A DNA stretch of 48,482 nt from Candidatus Hydrogenedens terephthalaticus JGI OTU-1 (GTDB taxonomy: Bacteria; Hydrogenedentota; Hydrogenedentia; Hydrogenedentales; Hydrogenedentaceae): contig AWNW01000010.1 of NCBI GenBank assembly GCA_000493945.1, positions 1-48,482 on the forward strand. Direction: 5' to 3'. Made by a program: the position numbers and the translations under genes. Numbering within the stretch: position 1 is the first letter of the stretch; each line of letters opens with the position of its first letter. This document shows positions 27,523 through 36,491 of this stretch, piece after piece. The notes under the pieces were generated by a model, which saw only the letters and a program-made list of their open reading frames with translations, was not told the DNA's origin and ran no database searches.

Positions 27523-28425
27523 TTACTTTTTGGATGATAATTCCTTAGCAACTTCATCAAAATATTTCACACATTGAGATATATCGGGGAGTGAATTTTC
27601 CCAATTATGTTCGTATTCAATTGAGAAAACTCCTTTAAATCCTTTTTGATAGAGATGTGTTAAAATGGCTTTCATATCTGCCTGTCCTGTTCCCCAAATA
27701 GTATCGTGTGCATCCCTCTTGCCAAATTCATTTAAATCCTTGAGATGGAATGAAATTATTCTGTTATCTAAAGCCTGGATTGCTTCAATTGGCTTTATAC
27801 CAGAACGCATCCAATGTCCTGTATCTGCACAGGAACCAATGTTAAGACTTGCATCTTTTGTAACTTCCAGAACTTTTTTATAATCCCAATATAGGGAAGG
27901 TTTGGGATGATTGTGTATTGCCACTTTTATACCATATTCCTGAGAAAGTTTATCTATTAATGGTATAGCATTGGCAGGAGGCTCAGAGACAATAGTCTCT
28001 ATACCCATGGCTTTTGCAAAATCAAACACTTTTCTCGATTCTGCTTCGTCATTTGGTAATCCAACGACACCATAGTTCACAAGTTTCACATTCGCAGATG
28101 CTAATTTTTCTTTCACTTTCTGTTGAAGTTCTGGAGAAAGACTATGGTCAAATTTCACATCACCGGTTTCATTGGATAGTTTTTGTCCTGGGTATGCTTC
28201 AATGTAACGGAGGCCAATCGTTGAAACTTTATCAATGGCTTCAAAGAAAGTAAACCGATTGAAAGAGTAAGCCTGACATCCGATTTTCCAGCCGATGGCT
28301 TCTGCGTTCGGGGCACCTCCTGTATACAATTCAGTATCTGCGTGGGAGATTTTTGTCCCCAACAAGATAACGGACACTAACAATACTAACGACACAAAAA
28401 AAGAGAAAACAAAAATATTTTGCAT
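27523..28425 (-). CDS. Exported sugar phosphate isomerase/epimerase-like TIM-barrel protein
   Basis: AP-endonuclease-2/xylose isomerase-like TIM barrel of 300 residues with an N-terminal signal (hydrophobic 5-22, cut near SHA about residue 29). Metal-site residues are visible as IEAYPG, the histidine pair of VAIHNHPKP, CADTGHW, ISFHLKDL and the late Glu of SIEYEHNW. The usual role is isomerising or epimerising sugars or inositol derivatives; being exported, it may act on periplasmic oligosaccharide products. SD AAAGGG precedes the ATG, and a terminator follows it. Confidence 0.87.
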   Translation of the reverse strand: MQNIFVFSFFVSLVLLVSVILLGTKISHADTELYTGGAPNAEAIGWKIGCQAYSFNRFTFFEAIDKVSTIGLRYIEAYPGQKLSNETGDVKFDHSLSPELQQKVKEKLASANVKLVNYGVVGLPNDEAESRKVFDFAKAMGIETIVSEPPANAIPLIDKLSQEYGIKVAIHNHPKPSLYWDYKKVLEVTKDASLNIGSCADTGHWMRSGIKPIEAIQALDNRIISFHLKDLNEFGKRDAHDTIWGTGQADMKAILTHLYQKGFKGVFSIEYEHNWENSLPDISQCVKYFDEVAKELSSKK

Positions 28426-28535
28426 ATACGAACCCTTTCTTATTAATTGTTTATAATTGTTTGTATCTAATTTGAATAACCGATGAACTATTATGTTTCA
28501 AAAATCGGTAAAAAATCAATTTTGCGGTTTAAATT

Positions 28536-29300
28536 TTATATCGGTCTGTGCTTTTGAAAAGCCATTCTAACAGCGGCAGAAATAACACGAAACAACCTAT
28601 CTTCCTTTGTATTCCTATTTTTCTTGTTTCCAAGATGTTGGTAAATCTTTAATATCATTGTTTTTTCCTGAGGTGTAAGCATTTCTATTTTATTATTCCA
28701 CACTTTATTTAAGCCAGAAACAAGTAAATTTCTTAGCTGTAAATACACAGGTTCGGATCTGATTGTATTTTCTATGTCTTCTTCTGACTTTGTAGATATA
28801 GATTCTCCATATATTCCTTCTTTTACCGCACCCTCCTCAGAAGAAGATTTCATACTGATAATTATCTGTGACAAATCACCTAAACTCACTTCTCCCCATT
28901 TTTCTGCAGTAGTTTCAAGAACCATTTCTGCTAATTTGTTATCTTTTATTTCCTTTTCACTAATAAGTTTTTGCTCTTCTTCTGTAAGAAAAATATCTGG
29001 GAGTATCGGTTCCTCTAATTTAGAGGTGAGAAGAAGTTCCTGATATTCTTTTTGTAACTTTTGAAGATTTATGGTTCTTCCTTGGAGTATTCTTCGAGTT
29101 TCTATCAGTGAATTTTCTAAATTTTCGATAACACTCATCCAACGGTCATGATTTTCCGTTTCTTCTCTAAGTCGTTGGTCTGCTTTACGAAGCAATTCGT
29201 TAATTTTCTTTATTGCTTCCTGGTCTCTCTCAATCAAAACTTTTAGTTTCTCTATTTCACTACTTATTTTTGCTAACATACTTTCCTTATCTTCAAGCAT
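28536..29300 (-). CDS. Coiled-coil protein of unknown function
   Basis: Protein of 254 residues that was not recognised. Residues 1 to about 105 are a long charged coiled coil (MLAKISSEIEKLKVLIERD onward). A Glu-rich linker follows, and the C-terminal 80 residues look globular and basic (SEPVYLQLRNLLVSGLNK, ending FRVISAAVRMAFQKHRPI). No signal peptide or membrane segment is present. It is the third gene of a probable operon with a HEAT-repeat protein and acylphosphatase, 25 bases after the latter. Confidence 0.7.
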   Translation of the reverse strand: MLEDKESMLAKISSEIEKLKVLIERDQEAIKKINELLRKADQRLREETENHDRWMSVIENLENSLIETRRILQGRTINLQKLQKEYQELLLTSKLEEPILPDIFLTEEEQKLISEKEIKDNKLAEMVLETTAEKWGEVSLGDLSQIIISMKSSSEEGAVKEGIYGESISTKSEEDIENTIRSEPVYLQLRNLLVSGLNKVWNNKIEMLTPQEKTMILKIYQHLGNKKNRNTKEDRLFRVISAAVRMAFQKHRPI

Positions 29301-29325
29301 TTAACAGACCTCAACCCTCTTGGTT

Positions 29326-29601
29326 TTAATGGCGTATCTCAAAATTATTATATCTTTCATCGCCTTCTTCCCATTGAACATCAATTTCAGAAACATAGGC
29401 TCCTGATGGACCTTTACGGCACCATGAAAGCATTTCTTCTAATTTCTCGTGAGAACCTTCGAAAACGGCTTCTACACTACCATCACTTTTGTTACGGACC
29501 CAACCCGTAATACCTAACTGTAAAGCCTTTCTATAAGTTGAGTATCTATACCCAACTCCTTGAACAATACCATAAATGACAACATGAACTCGGGATTTCA
29601 C
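29326..29601 (-). CDS. acyP: Acylphosphatase
   Basis: Small enzyme of 91 residues that hydrolyses acyl phosphates. The catalytic arginine is in GIVQGVGYRYS and the catalytic asparagine in GWVRNKSDGSVEAVFEG; length and ferredoxin-like pattern are standard. The start is GTG, overlapping the TGA of the upstream HEAT-repeat gene by four bases (GTGA), a translational-coupling arrangement. Confidence 0.93.
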   Translation of the reverse strand: MKSRVHVVIYGIVQGVGYRYSTYRKALQLGITGWVRNKSDGSVEAVFEGSHEKLEEMLSWCRKGPSGAYVSEIDVQWEEGDERYNNFEIRH

Positions 29602-30956
29602 AGTTCTCCTTTTAATTTAATATATCTTTCACGGTATGCCGGTAAAGTAACACCAACAGCAGCACGACAGGCTTCAAAAGCGACTTCAATATCTCTACTT
29701 TCTATAGATGAGGGTAATATTTTTAATAGATTTTTATCACCTAATTTAAAGATGAGATAACAGATTTCTTTCCTGACAACAGGACTTCCTTCCCTCATTA
29801 ATTCCTGATATTGAGGTAAAACTGTGGGGTCTCCTCCCTGATATAATGCAGTAATTGCTTTTGCTCGATAAATAAGATTTACATCAGTAGGATTTTCTCT
29901 TCGAGTAAGGCGGGCTCTTAAAAATTGTTGTGCTTTCCATTCTTGTTCTCTTGCCAGAATAAGGGCAATTTCCGGGCGGAGCGTTATTTGTTCTTCATAT
30001 AGTTGAGAGAGAAGAGATTTTCCTTGAGGCTCTTTAAGATAGAATAGGGCTTTTATAGTTCTATACTCTGCCATACCTTCCAACCGTGGAAGAAGTTGAA
30101 GTAATTGTTCACGAATATCATCACCTCCAAGTGTAACAAGAGCATAAACTGCCGATTCAGATTTTTCTTCGTTTTGTGATATTAACATTTCAAAAAGTTT
30201 CGGTATAATTTCACGAACACCTAAATAGGCTAACGCACGTGCTGAAGGTCCACTGATTTCACCCGAACGGTCTTGGAGCATATTCATTAATGATGGTATT
30301 CCATCACGATAACCTACCAACCCACTTAAAATAGCCGATTGAATTCGAACCGACCTGTTTCCATGTTCTAATCCGCTTCGAAGTAACGCCGTAGGAACCT
30401 GATTTTCTGCTAAATACATACCCCTTGCAGAGACCAATTGTGTTGTTATCTCGTTTGAAGAGAGTAATTTTTGTAAATATTCCATCGCTTCTTGAGAGCC
30501 ATGCAACACTAATAATACAGCACATTCTACTTTAAGGTCCTGGTTTCCTTCAGAAGATTTGAATATTTCATCCAATCTACTCCATGCCCTTTCTACCGTT
30601 ACCTTGTCTTCCGTTCTGAGTGTCACGCCTGGAGAAAGTTGTATAGATGGTCTTTCTTTCTTTTCTGTTTGTACTATAATCTCTGCAATTTGGTCTAAAC
30701 GATATGTAACTCTATCTTCTTTTTCCGTCTCAAAAGCAAGATATTGATCATGTATTTCTACGAGTTGAAGATTTACATCCTTTGCTCCTGAGTTTTTTAT
30801 GATTACAGTAACCAAATTATTTGAATTTAATAATTCTTTTAAGGATTTTCCTCCAGTTATTTTAATATCATCAGAAAAGATTGATAGCGACACGGCAAAT
30901 AAAATTGTAAATAGCGTTGCCGACATCATTTTTTTTAGGTTCTTTATCTTATCCAT
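29598..30956 (-). CDS. Exported HEAT-repeat protein
   Basis: Protein of 452 residues with an N-terminal signal (hydrophobic MMSATLFTILFAVSLSIF, about 10-27). Residues about 30-110 form a small domain with a beta pattern (KSLKELLNSNNLVTVIIKN). Residues about 130-440 are a solenoid of about eight HEAT/Armadillo-type helix pairs (for example QEAMEYLQKLLSSNEITTQL and YRDGIPSLMNMLQDRSGE). Such solenoids bind proteins; the partner is unknown. It is the first gene of the operon with acyP and the coiled-coil protein. Confidence 0.8.
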   Translation of the reverse strand: MDKIKNLKKMMSATLFTILFAVSLSIFSDDIKITGGKSLKELLNSNNLVTVIIKNSGAKDVNLQLVEIHDQYLAFETEKEDRVTYRLDQIAEIIVQTEKKERPSIQLSPGVTLRTEDKVTVERAWSRLDEIFKSSEGNQDLKVECAVLLVLHGSQEAMEYLQKLLSSNEITTQLVSARGMYLAENQVPTALLRSGLEHGNRSVRIQSAILSGLVGYRDGIPSLMNMLQDRSGEISGPSARALAYLGVREIIPKLFEMLISQNEEKSESAVYALVTLGGDDIREQLLQLLPRLEGMAEYRTIKALFYLKEPQGKSLLSQLYEEQITLRPEIALILAREQEWKAQQFLRARLTRRENPTDVNLIYRAKAITALYQGGDPTVLPQYQELMREGSPVVRKEICYLIFKLGDKNLLKILPSSIESRDIEVAFEACRAAVGVTLPAYRERYIKLKGEL

Positions 30957-31075
30957 AGCATTCCTTTCTTTGGTTACATCTTAAAATTATTATAACCATA
31001 ATAGACATTAATTATCTCATAAACAGAAAATATACTTTATTTTCGAATTGTTTTATAAACGAGTAATTTATCTTT

Positions 31076-32371
31076 TTATTTAAACCATTCTATCCTTTTT
31101 GTTTGAATGAATTCATCTAAGAACAACTTCGCCTTACTAAATGAATCTATAAATGGATTAATAGCAAGGGCTTTCAATGCATAGTTATATGATTTATTGA
31201 CGATGGCTTCTATCATAAGTCGGTCACTTTCTTTAGCGGTTAAAAGTAAACCACGGAAAACTTCTGGTAATTTGGTATGAATAGAAGGTTTTAACCCTTT
31301 ATTATTTATTTCACAGGGTATTTCAACGGATGTATCAAAAGGAAATTCGGATAAATAATCTTTATTCGGGATACAAACAATATGTTCCTCCGGACGGTGT
31401 TGTTGCAAAGCACAAATGAGGGGAATAATAATTTCGTCATACCATGATGGATTTCGTTCATACACAACATCAGGAATGGTAGATACTTGACGGTCTTTAT
31501 AAATACTCAATATTTTTGATTCATGTTCATAAAGGAGTTCTGATCGAAATTGGGATTTCTTTTTTTGTTCTTTTAAATAATCACTTTTTCTTAAAAATAT
31601 GTTCAGTGCTCGGGAAGGTATAACATTAAAATTAGAAATAATTTCATTATCAAATGAAGGGATATTTTCCTTCTCCAATTTATCAATAAGTTCCATCATA
31701 ATGCTTTTACCATTTAGATATACATCGCAAATAGCACCCAAATGATACAGCCCTATGTATTGAATATGAATATGTTTCTCAGAGACATTGAATAATTGTG
31801 AAATAATTCTTTTATAAGAAGTAGATGTTTCACAAATGCCAATAACATGATTTAATCCTGCAAATCGTGTAAGCGTTTCTACGACAAGCCCCATTGGGTT
31901 AGTCATATTTATTATATGGGCTGTAGGATTTATGGAAGATATTTTTTTGCCTATTTCAAGCATCACAGGTATCGTGTAAAAAGCATTTAGGAAACTTCCT
32001 GCTCCAAAACTTTCGTCTCCAATTAAATCATAATTTACAGGTCTCTTTTCATAATCAATTCTTGCAAGAAAACCACCGACACGAATATGACTAAGAATTA
32101 TTTGTGCCTTTTCTATTCCCGTTTCTATCGAAGTAGTTTCTTTAATTTGTAACGGATACCCTATATTATCAACCATCCTTTTACAAAATGATGATACGAT
32201 ATTTAATTTTTCCGTATTTTTGCCGACCAAAACGATTTCTTTAATCCGAACATTATTCTGCATTAGGGCTGATAGGAAAACAGGGATATAAACGCTACTC
32301 CCTCCCAGCACGGCTAATCGAGTTATCATTTTCGTATTGTAGTATTGTTGTTGAACTTCTTTTTTCTTCAT
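31076..32371 (-). CDS. Glycoside hydrolase family 4 protein (6-phospho-glucosidase-like)
   Basis: NAD- and metal-dependent hydrolase of about 431 residues. The Rossmann start is LAVLGGSSVYIP; the family stretch GDESFGAGSFLNAFYTIP, NMTNPMGLVVET, the metal-ligand Cys in GICETSTSYK and the His in GLYHLG are present. GH4 enzymes cleave 6-phospho- or free glycosides by a redox mechanism. The frame is open to 32458, which would overlap pyrE by 59 bases; ATG at 32371 has GGGGGTG just upstream and is preferred. It is the last gene of the radA-disA-pyr run, an odd partner for pyrimidine genes. Confidence 0.85.
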   Translation of the reverse strand: MKKKEVQQQYYNTKMITRLAVLGGSSVYIPVFLSALMQNNVRIKEIVLVGKNTEKLNIVSSFCKRMVDNIGYPLQIKETTSIETGIEKAQIILSHIRVGGFLARIDYEKRPVNYDLIGDESFGAGSFLNAFYTIPVMLEIGKKISSINPTAHIINMTNPMGLVVETLTRFAGLNHVIGICETSTSYKRIISQLFNVSEKHIHIQYIGLYHLGAICDVYLNGKSIMMELIDKLEKENIPSFDNEIISNFNVIPSRALNIFLRKSDYLKEQKKKSQFRSELLYEHESKILSIYKDRQVSTIPDVVYERNPSWYDEIIIPLICALQQHRPEEHIVCIPNKDYLSEFPFDTSVEIPCEINNKGLKPSIHTKLPEVFRGLLLTAKESDRLMIEAIVNKSYNYALKALAINPFIDSFSKAKLFLDEFIQTKRIEWFK

Positions 32372-32399
32372 AGACACCCCCAATGAAGTTATATAGAAA

Positions 32400-32978
32400 T
32401 TATTGTAGAAGTATATTGTCCGGCTCTGTAATAGGTTCCCCTCTTTTACATAGTTCACATTCTTCCGGTAACCAACTCGCTAATTGGATTTCTGCTAAAG
32501 AATAAAACGGCACATCAAATGATACATTTCCCGGATTTCTATTCACAATACAACCCACACCAACGACATTAGCACCTCTTTCCTGTATATGTTTTATACA
32601 TTTCATCACAGAACCCCCTGTTGTTGTAATATCTTCTACGACAATTACTTTCCAACCTTTAACCAATGTAAACCCTCTCTTCATCGCCATACTACCTTCT
32701 GGTTCTTTTTCAAGAAATGCGGAGCGACAATCAAGATGTTTGGCTACTTCATGTGCTAAAATGATACCACCCGTAGCAGGACCTGTAACCAAATCAACCT
32801 GTAAATCCTTGAAGTATTGAGATAATTCATAACACAGTTTTTCTACAACTTTGGGGTATTGTAAGATACGGGCAAATTGAAGGAATTGATTTCCATGTCT
32901 ACCACTGGCATAAACAAAATGTCCATCAAGCAAGGCTTTATGCTGCACAAACAAGTCTAAAACTTCTTCATTTTTCAT
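32400..32978 (-). CDS. pyrE: Orotate phosphoribosyltransferase
   Basis: Makes orotidine 5'-monophosphate from orotate and PRPP, the fifth step of UMP synthesis. The 192-residue protein has the PRPP-binding motif VIVVEDITTTGGS and the flexible-loop region with FLEKEPEGSMAMKRGF. A CELC pair near the C-terminus is seen in one PyrE branch. A TTG at 32984 is in frame, but ATG at 32978 has AAGGAAAT upstream; it overlaps the pyrF stop by 11 bases. Confidence 0.94.
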   Translation of the reverse strand: MKNEEVLDLFVQHKALLDGHFVYASGRHGNQFLQFARILQYPKVVEKLCYELSQYFKDLQVDLVTGPATGGIILAHEVAKHLDCRSAFLEKEPEGSMAMKRGFTLVKGWKVIVVEDITTTGGSVMKCIKHIQERGANVVGVGCIVNRNPGNVSFDVPFYSLAEIQLASWLPEECELCKRGEPITEPDNILLQ

Positions 32979-33663
32979 TTTCAATTTCCTTCACAACACG
33001 CTCAAATGCTAAATGGGGATTTTCGGCTTTTAATATAGGACGAGAAAGGACTAACATATTCGCACCCCGAGAGATTGCTTCAGACGGAGTCATAACTCTC
33101 ACCTGGTCATGAGTATCCGAAGCCCATACAGGGCGGACACCGGGTGTAATTAACAAAAAGTTAGAACCTAATTTCTCCCTTAAAAGAGATATCTCCATTG
33201 GGGAGCACACAATTCCATGAGCCCCTGATGAGAGAGCCATGTTAGCATAATTAAATACAGCATCTTCTAATTCCCATTTAATTCCTAATTCTTTCTGTAT
33301 TTCTTCTTTTGTGTGGCTTGTTAAAATAGTTACTGCAATAATCTTCGTTGAACTTCCTTCCACTGCTTCTCTTGCGTATCTTATCATTTTACTTCCGCCT
33401 AACGCATGCACTGTTAACATATCTACTTCAAGGTCTCTTGCTGAACTTACTGCATTTTTCACTGTATTTGGAATATCATGATATTTTAAATCAAGAAAAA
33501 TTTTTTTATTTTTCCTTTTAAGCAAGGAAATCACCTGAGGACCACATCGGGTAAACAACTGGCTCCCTACTTTAAACCACACACAGTCTGGGCATAATTC
33601 AAGGATTTTTTCCACCTCATCTATTGTATTAATATCTAATCCTATAATAATTTTTTCTGACAT
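32968..33663 (-). CDS. pyrF: Orotidine 5'-phosphate decarboxylase
   Basis: Last step of UMP synthesis: decarboxylates OMP. The 231-residue TIM barrel carries the active-site network K60 and D63 in FLDLKYHDIPNT, and ITPGVRP for phosphate binding. It lies 15 bases after pyrD and overlaps pyrE by 11 bases, so the pyrimidine genes are clearly one operon. Confidence 0.95.
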   Translation of the reverse strand: MSEKIIIGLDINTIDEVEKILELCPDCVWFKVGSQLFTRCGPQVISLLKRKNKKIFLDLKYHDIPNTVKNAVSSARDLEVDMLTVHALGGSKMIRYAREAVEGSSTKIIAVTILTSHTKEEIQKELGIKWELEDAVFNYANMALSSGAHGIVCSPMEISLLREKLGSNFLLITPGVRPVWASDTHDQVRVMTPSEAISRGANMLVLSRPILKAENPHLAFERVVKEIENEK

Positions 33664-33678
33664 ATACCTACTTTCTAC

Positions 33679-34611
33679 TTATTCAATAATCACCGAACCT
33701 ATAAGTTTGTTAATATCATCTATACCGTTATTAAGGCAATACTCTCGCAAACCCTGTATAATACGAATGGGAGCCAATGGGTCACGGAATAAATAGGAAC
33801 CTATTGCAACCATTCTTGCTCCTGCAATGAGAAACTCCAATGCATCTGAAGCAGTACAAATTCCACCCATCCCTATCACAGGAATTTTCACCGTTCTACT
33901 TACATCCCATACCATTTTTAAGGCAACAGGACGAATAGCAGGACCGCTAAGACCACCTACGACATTTTTTAACTTTGGTTTTCTTGTTTCTGGATTTATA
34001 GCCATTCCAAGTAGGGTGTTGATAATAGAAATAGCATCTGCCCCGCCTCTCTCTGCTGATAAAGCAGGTTCCGTAATATCTGTAATATTTGGGGAGAGTT
34101 TAACAATCAGAGGCAATTTCACACTTGAACGGACTGCAAGGGTATATTTTTCTACCCATTCTGGGGATTGAGCAATAAGTGGACACTTGAATTTATTTTT
34201 AGCATCATGGACATTGGGACATGATAAATTCATTTCTATAGCATCAGCACCACCCTCTTTTTCAAGGAGTTCTGCCAATTTAACATATTCATCAACAGAA
34301 GTCCCATAAATATTGGCAATAATTGTGCATTTTTTCTCACGCAAAAATGGGAGTTTACTCTTCAAATAAGTTTCTATTCCGACATTCTGAAGCCCTATCG
34401 CGTTTAACATTCCAGCGGGGGTTTCAACAATACGAGGAGGGACATTGCCCAACCGAGGTTGTAGAGTAAGGCTTTTTACAGTCACCGCTCCCAATTCAGA
34501 TATATCGAAATATTCAGAATATTCTTCTCCGTACCCGAAGGTCCCTGATGCCACCGTTACAGGATTTTTTAATGTAAGATTTCCTATAGATACTTGAAGA
34601 TTAATATCCAT
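33679..34611 (-). CDS. pyrD: Dihydroorotate dehydrogenase, class 1B catalytic subunit
   Basis: Oxidises dihydroorotate to orotate with FMN. The 310-residue protein has the class 1 catalytic cysteine C131 in NLSCPNVHDAK (class 2 enzymes have serine), LNAIGLQNVG, GGLSGPAIRP and the GMGGICTASDALEFLIAGA phosphate loop. Its electron acceptor partner PyrK is the gene just upstream, one base away (TAA-A-ATG), which supports the NAD-linked 1B type. Confidence 0.95.
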   Translation of the reverse strand: MDINLQVSIGNLTLKNPVTVASGTFGYGEEYSEYFDISELGAVTVKSLTLQPRLGNVPPRIVETPAGMLNAIGLQNVGIETYLKSKLPFLREKKCTIIANIYGTSVDEYVKLAELLEKEGGADAIEMNLSCPNVHDAKNKFKCPLIAQSPEWVEKYTLAVRSSVKLPLIVKLSPNITDITEPALSAERGGADAISIINTLLGMAINPETRKPKLKNVVGGLSGPAIRPVALKMVWDVSRTVKIPVIGMGGICTASDALEFLIAGARMVAIGSYLFRDPLAPIRIIQGLREYCLNNGIDDINKLIGSVIIE

Positions 34612-34612
34612 T

Positions 34613-35413
34613 TTATTTTTCTCCGATTTTATCCCAGAGAATTACCTGTGTATCAAACACGGGTCCTTCTCTACATACACGAGCCATCATTTCATTTTCA
34701 ATTTCCATCTTTGCCGGGATAACACATCCTAAACAGACCCCCTCTCCACAAGCCATTTCTGCTTCTAAAGAGGCGTAACAGAGCCATTTTTTTTGTTCAC
34801 AAATTTTATGGACATTCTTAATCATTGGTAGGGGACCACATGTGTATACAATGGTTGAGTCTGGCAAATCAAGTGTTTCAAGAATATCTGTTGCAAGCCC
34901 TTTATGTCCGGCACTTCCATCTTCAGTTACAAGGTGTATCTTGCATCCCATCTGTCGAAAATCTTTTTCACACAAAAGATGATGGAAATCTTTCCCTGCC
35001 AAAATAATCTCTGGAGCAATACCCCGAACTTTAAGTATTCCCTCCACTAATGCAGGGAAAGGGGCTACCCCTATACCCCCTGCTACAATGAGATAGTGTG
35101 AATACTCTTTCGGAATAGGAAACGAATTCCCTAAAGGACCCTGTACATTAATTTTTTCGCCTGTGGATAATGTGGATAAAATTTTTGTCCCTTCACCACA
35201 TACTTTGTAAAGAATAGAGACACCATCCGAAAAAATCCGTTCTATAGACATGGGTCTGCGTAAAAAGGGGTAGTATCCCGGAGAAACCTCTAACATTACG
35301 AATTGACCGGGTAATGATTGCGTAGCAATTTCTTTGCTTTGTAGAACCATTCTGTAATGATTGGGAGCTACAAGATTATGTAGAGTTATAAGGCATTCAT
35401 GAAGTTTATCCAT
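34613..35413 (-). CDS. pyrK: Dihydroorotate dehydrogenase electron-transfer subunit PyrK
   Basis: Passes electrons from PyrD to NAD through FAD and an iron-sulfur cluster. The 266-residue protein has FAD-binding RRPMS (53-57), a GGIGVAPFPALVEG nucleotide loop and [2Fe-2S] ligands C222, C227, C230 and C247. A strong ribosome site, GGAGGTAAT, overlaps the end of disA, and the ATG starts one base after the disA stop. Confidence 0.94.
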   Translation of the reverse strand: MDKLHECLITLHNLVAPNHYRMVLQSKEIATQSLPGQFVMLEVSPGYYPFLRRPMSIERIFSDGVSILYKVCGEGTKILSTLSTGEKINVQGPLGNSFPIPKEYSHYLIVAGGIGVAPFPALVEGILKVRGIAPEIILAGKDFHHLLCEKDFRQMGCKIHLVTEDGSAGHKGLATDILETLDLPDSTIVYTCGPLPMIKNVHKICEQKKWLCYASLEAEMACGEGVCLGCVIPAKMEIENEMMARVCREGPVFDTQVILWDKIGEK

Positions 35414-35414
35414 A

Positions 35415-36491
35415 TTACCTCCGGAATTCTAATCCCATTTGACTGCGTAATAAATTCAAACTACTCCGAATCCGTTCTGCCAGGACATCTCCAATCCCTT
35501 CTACATCCATTAAATCCTCTTTGGAAGCGTGAAGTATTTGTTTAATTCCACCAAATTTTGCCACTAAATTTTCAATTAATGTTGATGGTAAACGGTGTGT
35601 CATTGTTAAAATCCGATACCCACGAGGAGTTATATATGTATCCACAGAACGAAGGTTTGAACCATACCCTAATATTTGACTTATATTACTTAAATCAAGC
35701 AATTCATCCTGTGTTAGAGTATGCAGTTTTTCAAGAAGAGTATTATAATCTATTCCGGGACGTTCACGGTAGTAATCTTTTAACACCAATTCTGCCTCAG
35801 GAAGTGGAATGAGCAATTCTTTGAGTTGCATTTGAATTAGTCTACCTTCAGTCCCCAATTCAAGAATAATAGGATGTAATTCATCTGCAAGCCGTAATAC
35901 GACTTGAGTTCTTTGTATAGTCCTACACACATCATAAATCGTTACTACATCTTGAAATTCTCGAAGGGTTAAGTCCTGAAGGGACTGGTTCATCGTTACT
36001 AAAAATCTTTCTATCGTTTGCAAAGACTGCATTGCTCGATTTAATAAGGTAGGTAAAGGAGCCAAAACATGTTTTCGATCATTGACATAAATAGTAACCG
36101 AAGACCGCCGTTGAGATACCGCTACAACGATACAGTGTGCTTGTTGAGCCATTCGTTGTGCTACGCGATGTCGTGTCCCTGTTTCATCGGAAGGGATTTT
36201 CGCATTCGGTTTTAAGAAACGATTTGCATATAAGATCTCAGTTCCATCTGCATTAAGGATAATAGCCCCATCCATTTTTGACAGTTCATAAATCAACTGG
36301 GGTTTCAATTCTTCATTTAATTCTACTCCCCCCTCAGAAAGTTGCGATAGTTTACGGGGTTCGCCAAAACAAAGCAAGGCACCCATCCCGCTTTGAATAA
36401 TTGCGGATAGAGCCTCCCGAATTCGACTTCCCGGGGCAACCATTTGTAATGCTTTTTTAAATAGTTCATCTGTATCTGGAATATTACTCAT
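35415..36491 (-). CDS. disA: Diadenylate cyclase DisA (c-di-AMP synthase)
   Basis: Makes cyclic di-AMP from two ATP and, in Bacillus, scans DNA. The 358-residue protein has the DAC domain with DGA (74-76) and GTRHR (105-109), a helical linker, and a C-terminal helix-hairpin-helix DNA-binding domain (LMDVEGIGDVLAERIRSSL). The frame is open to 36512, but ATG at 36491 has GGGAG seven bases upstream and overlaps the radA end by eight bases. DisA next to RadA is also the Bacillus order. Most diderm bacteria instead use CdaA-type cyclases or none, so DisA here is notable. Confidence 0.95.
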   Translation of the reverse strand: MSNIPDTDELFKKALQMVAPGSRIREALSAIIQSGMGALLCFGEPRKLSQLSEGGVELNEELKPQLIYELSKMDGAIILNADGTEILYANRFLKPNAKIPSDETGTRHRVAQRMAQQAHCIVVAVSQRRSSVTIYVNDRKHVLAPLPTLLNRAMQSLQTIERFLVTMNQSLQDLTLREFQDVVTIYDVCRTIQRTQVVLRLADELHPIILELGTEGRLIQMQLKELLIPLPEAELVLKDYYRERPGIDYNTLLEKLHTLTQDELLDLSNISQILGYGSNLRSVDTYITPRGYRILTMTHRLPSTLIENLVAKFGGIKQILHASKEDLMDVEGIGDVLAERIRSSLNLLRSQMGLEFRR

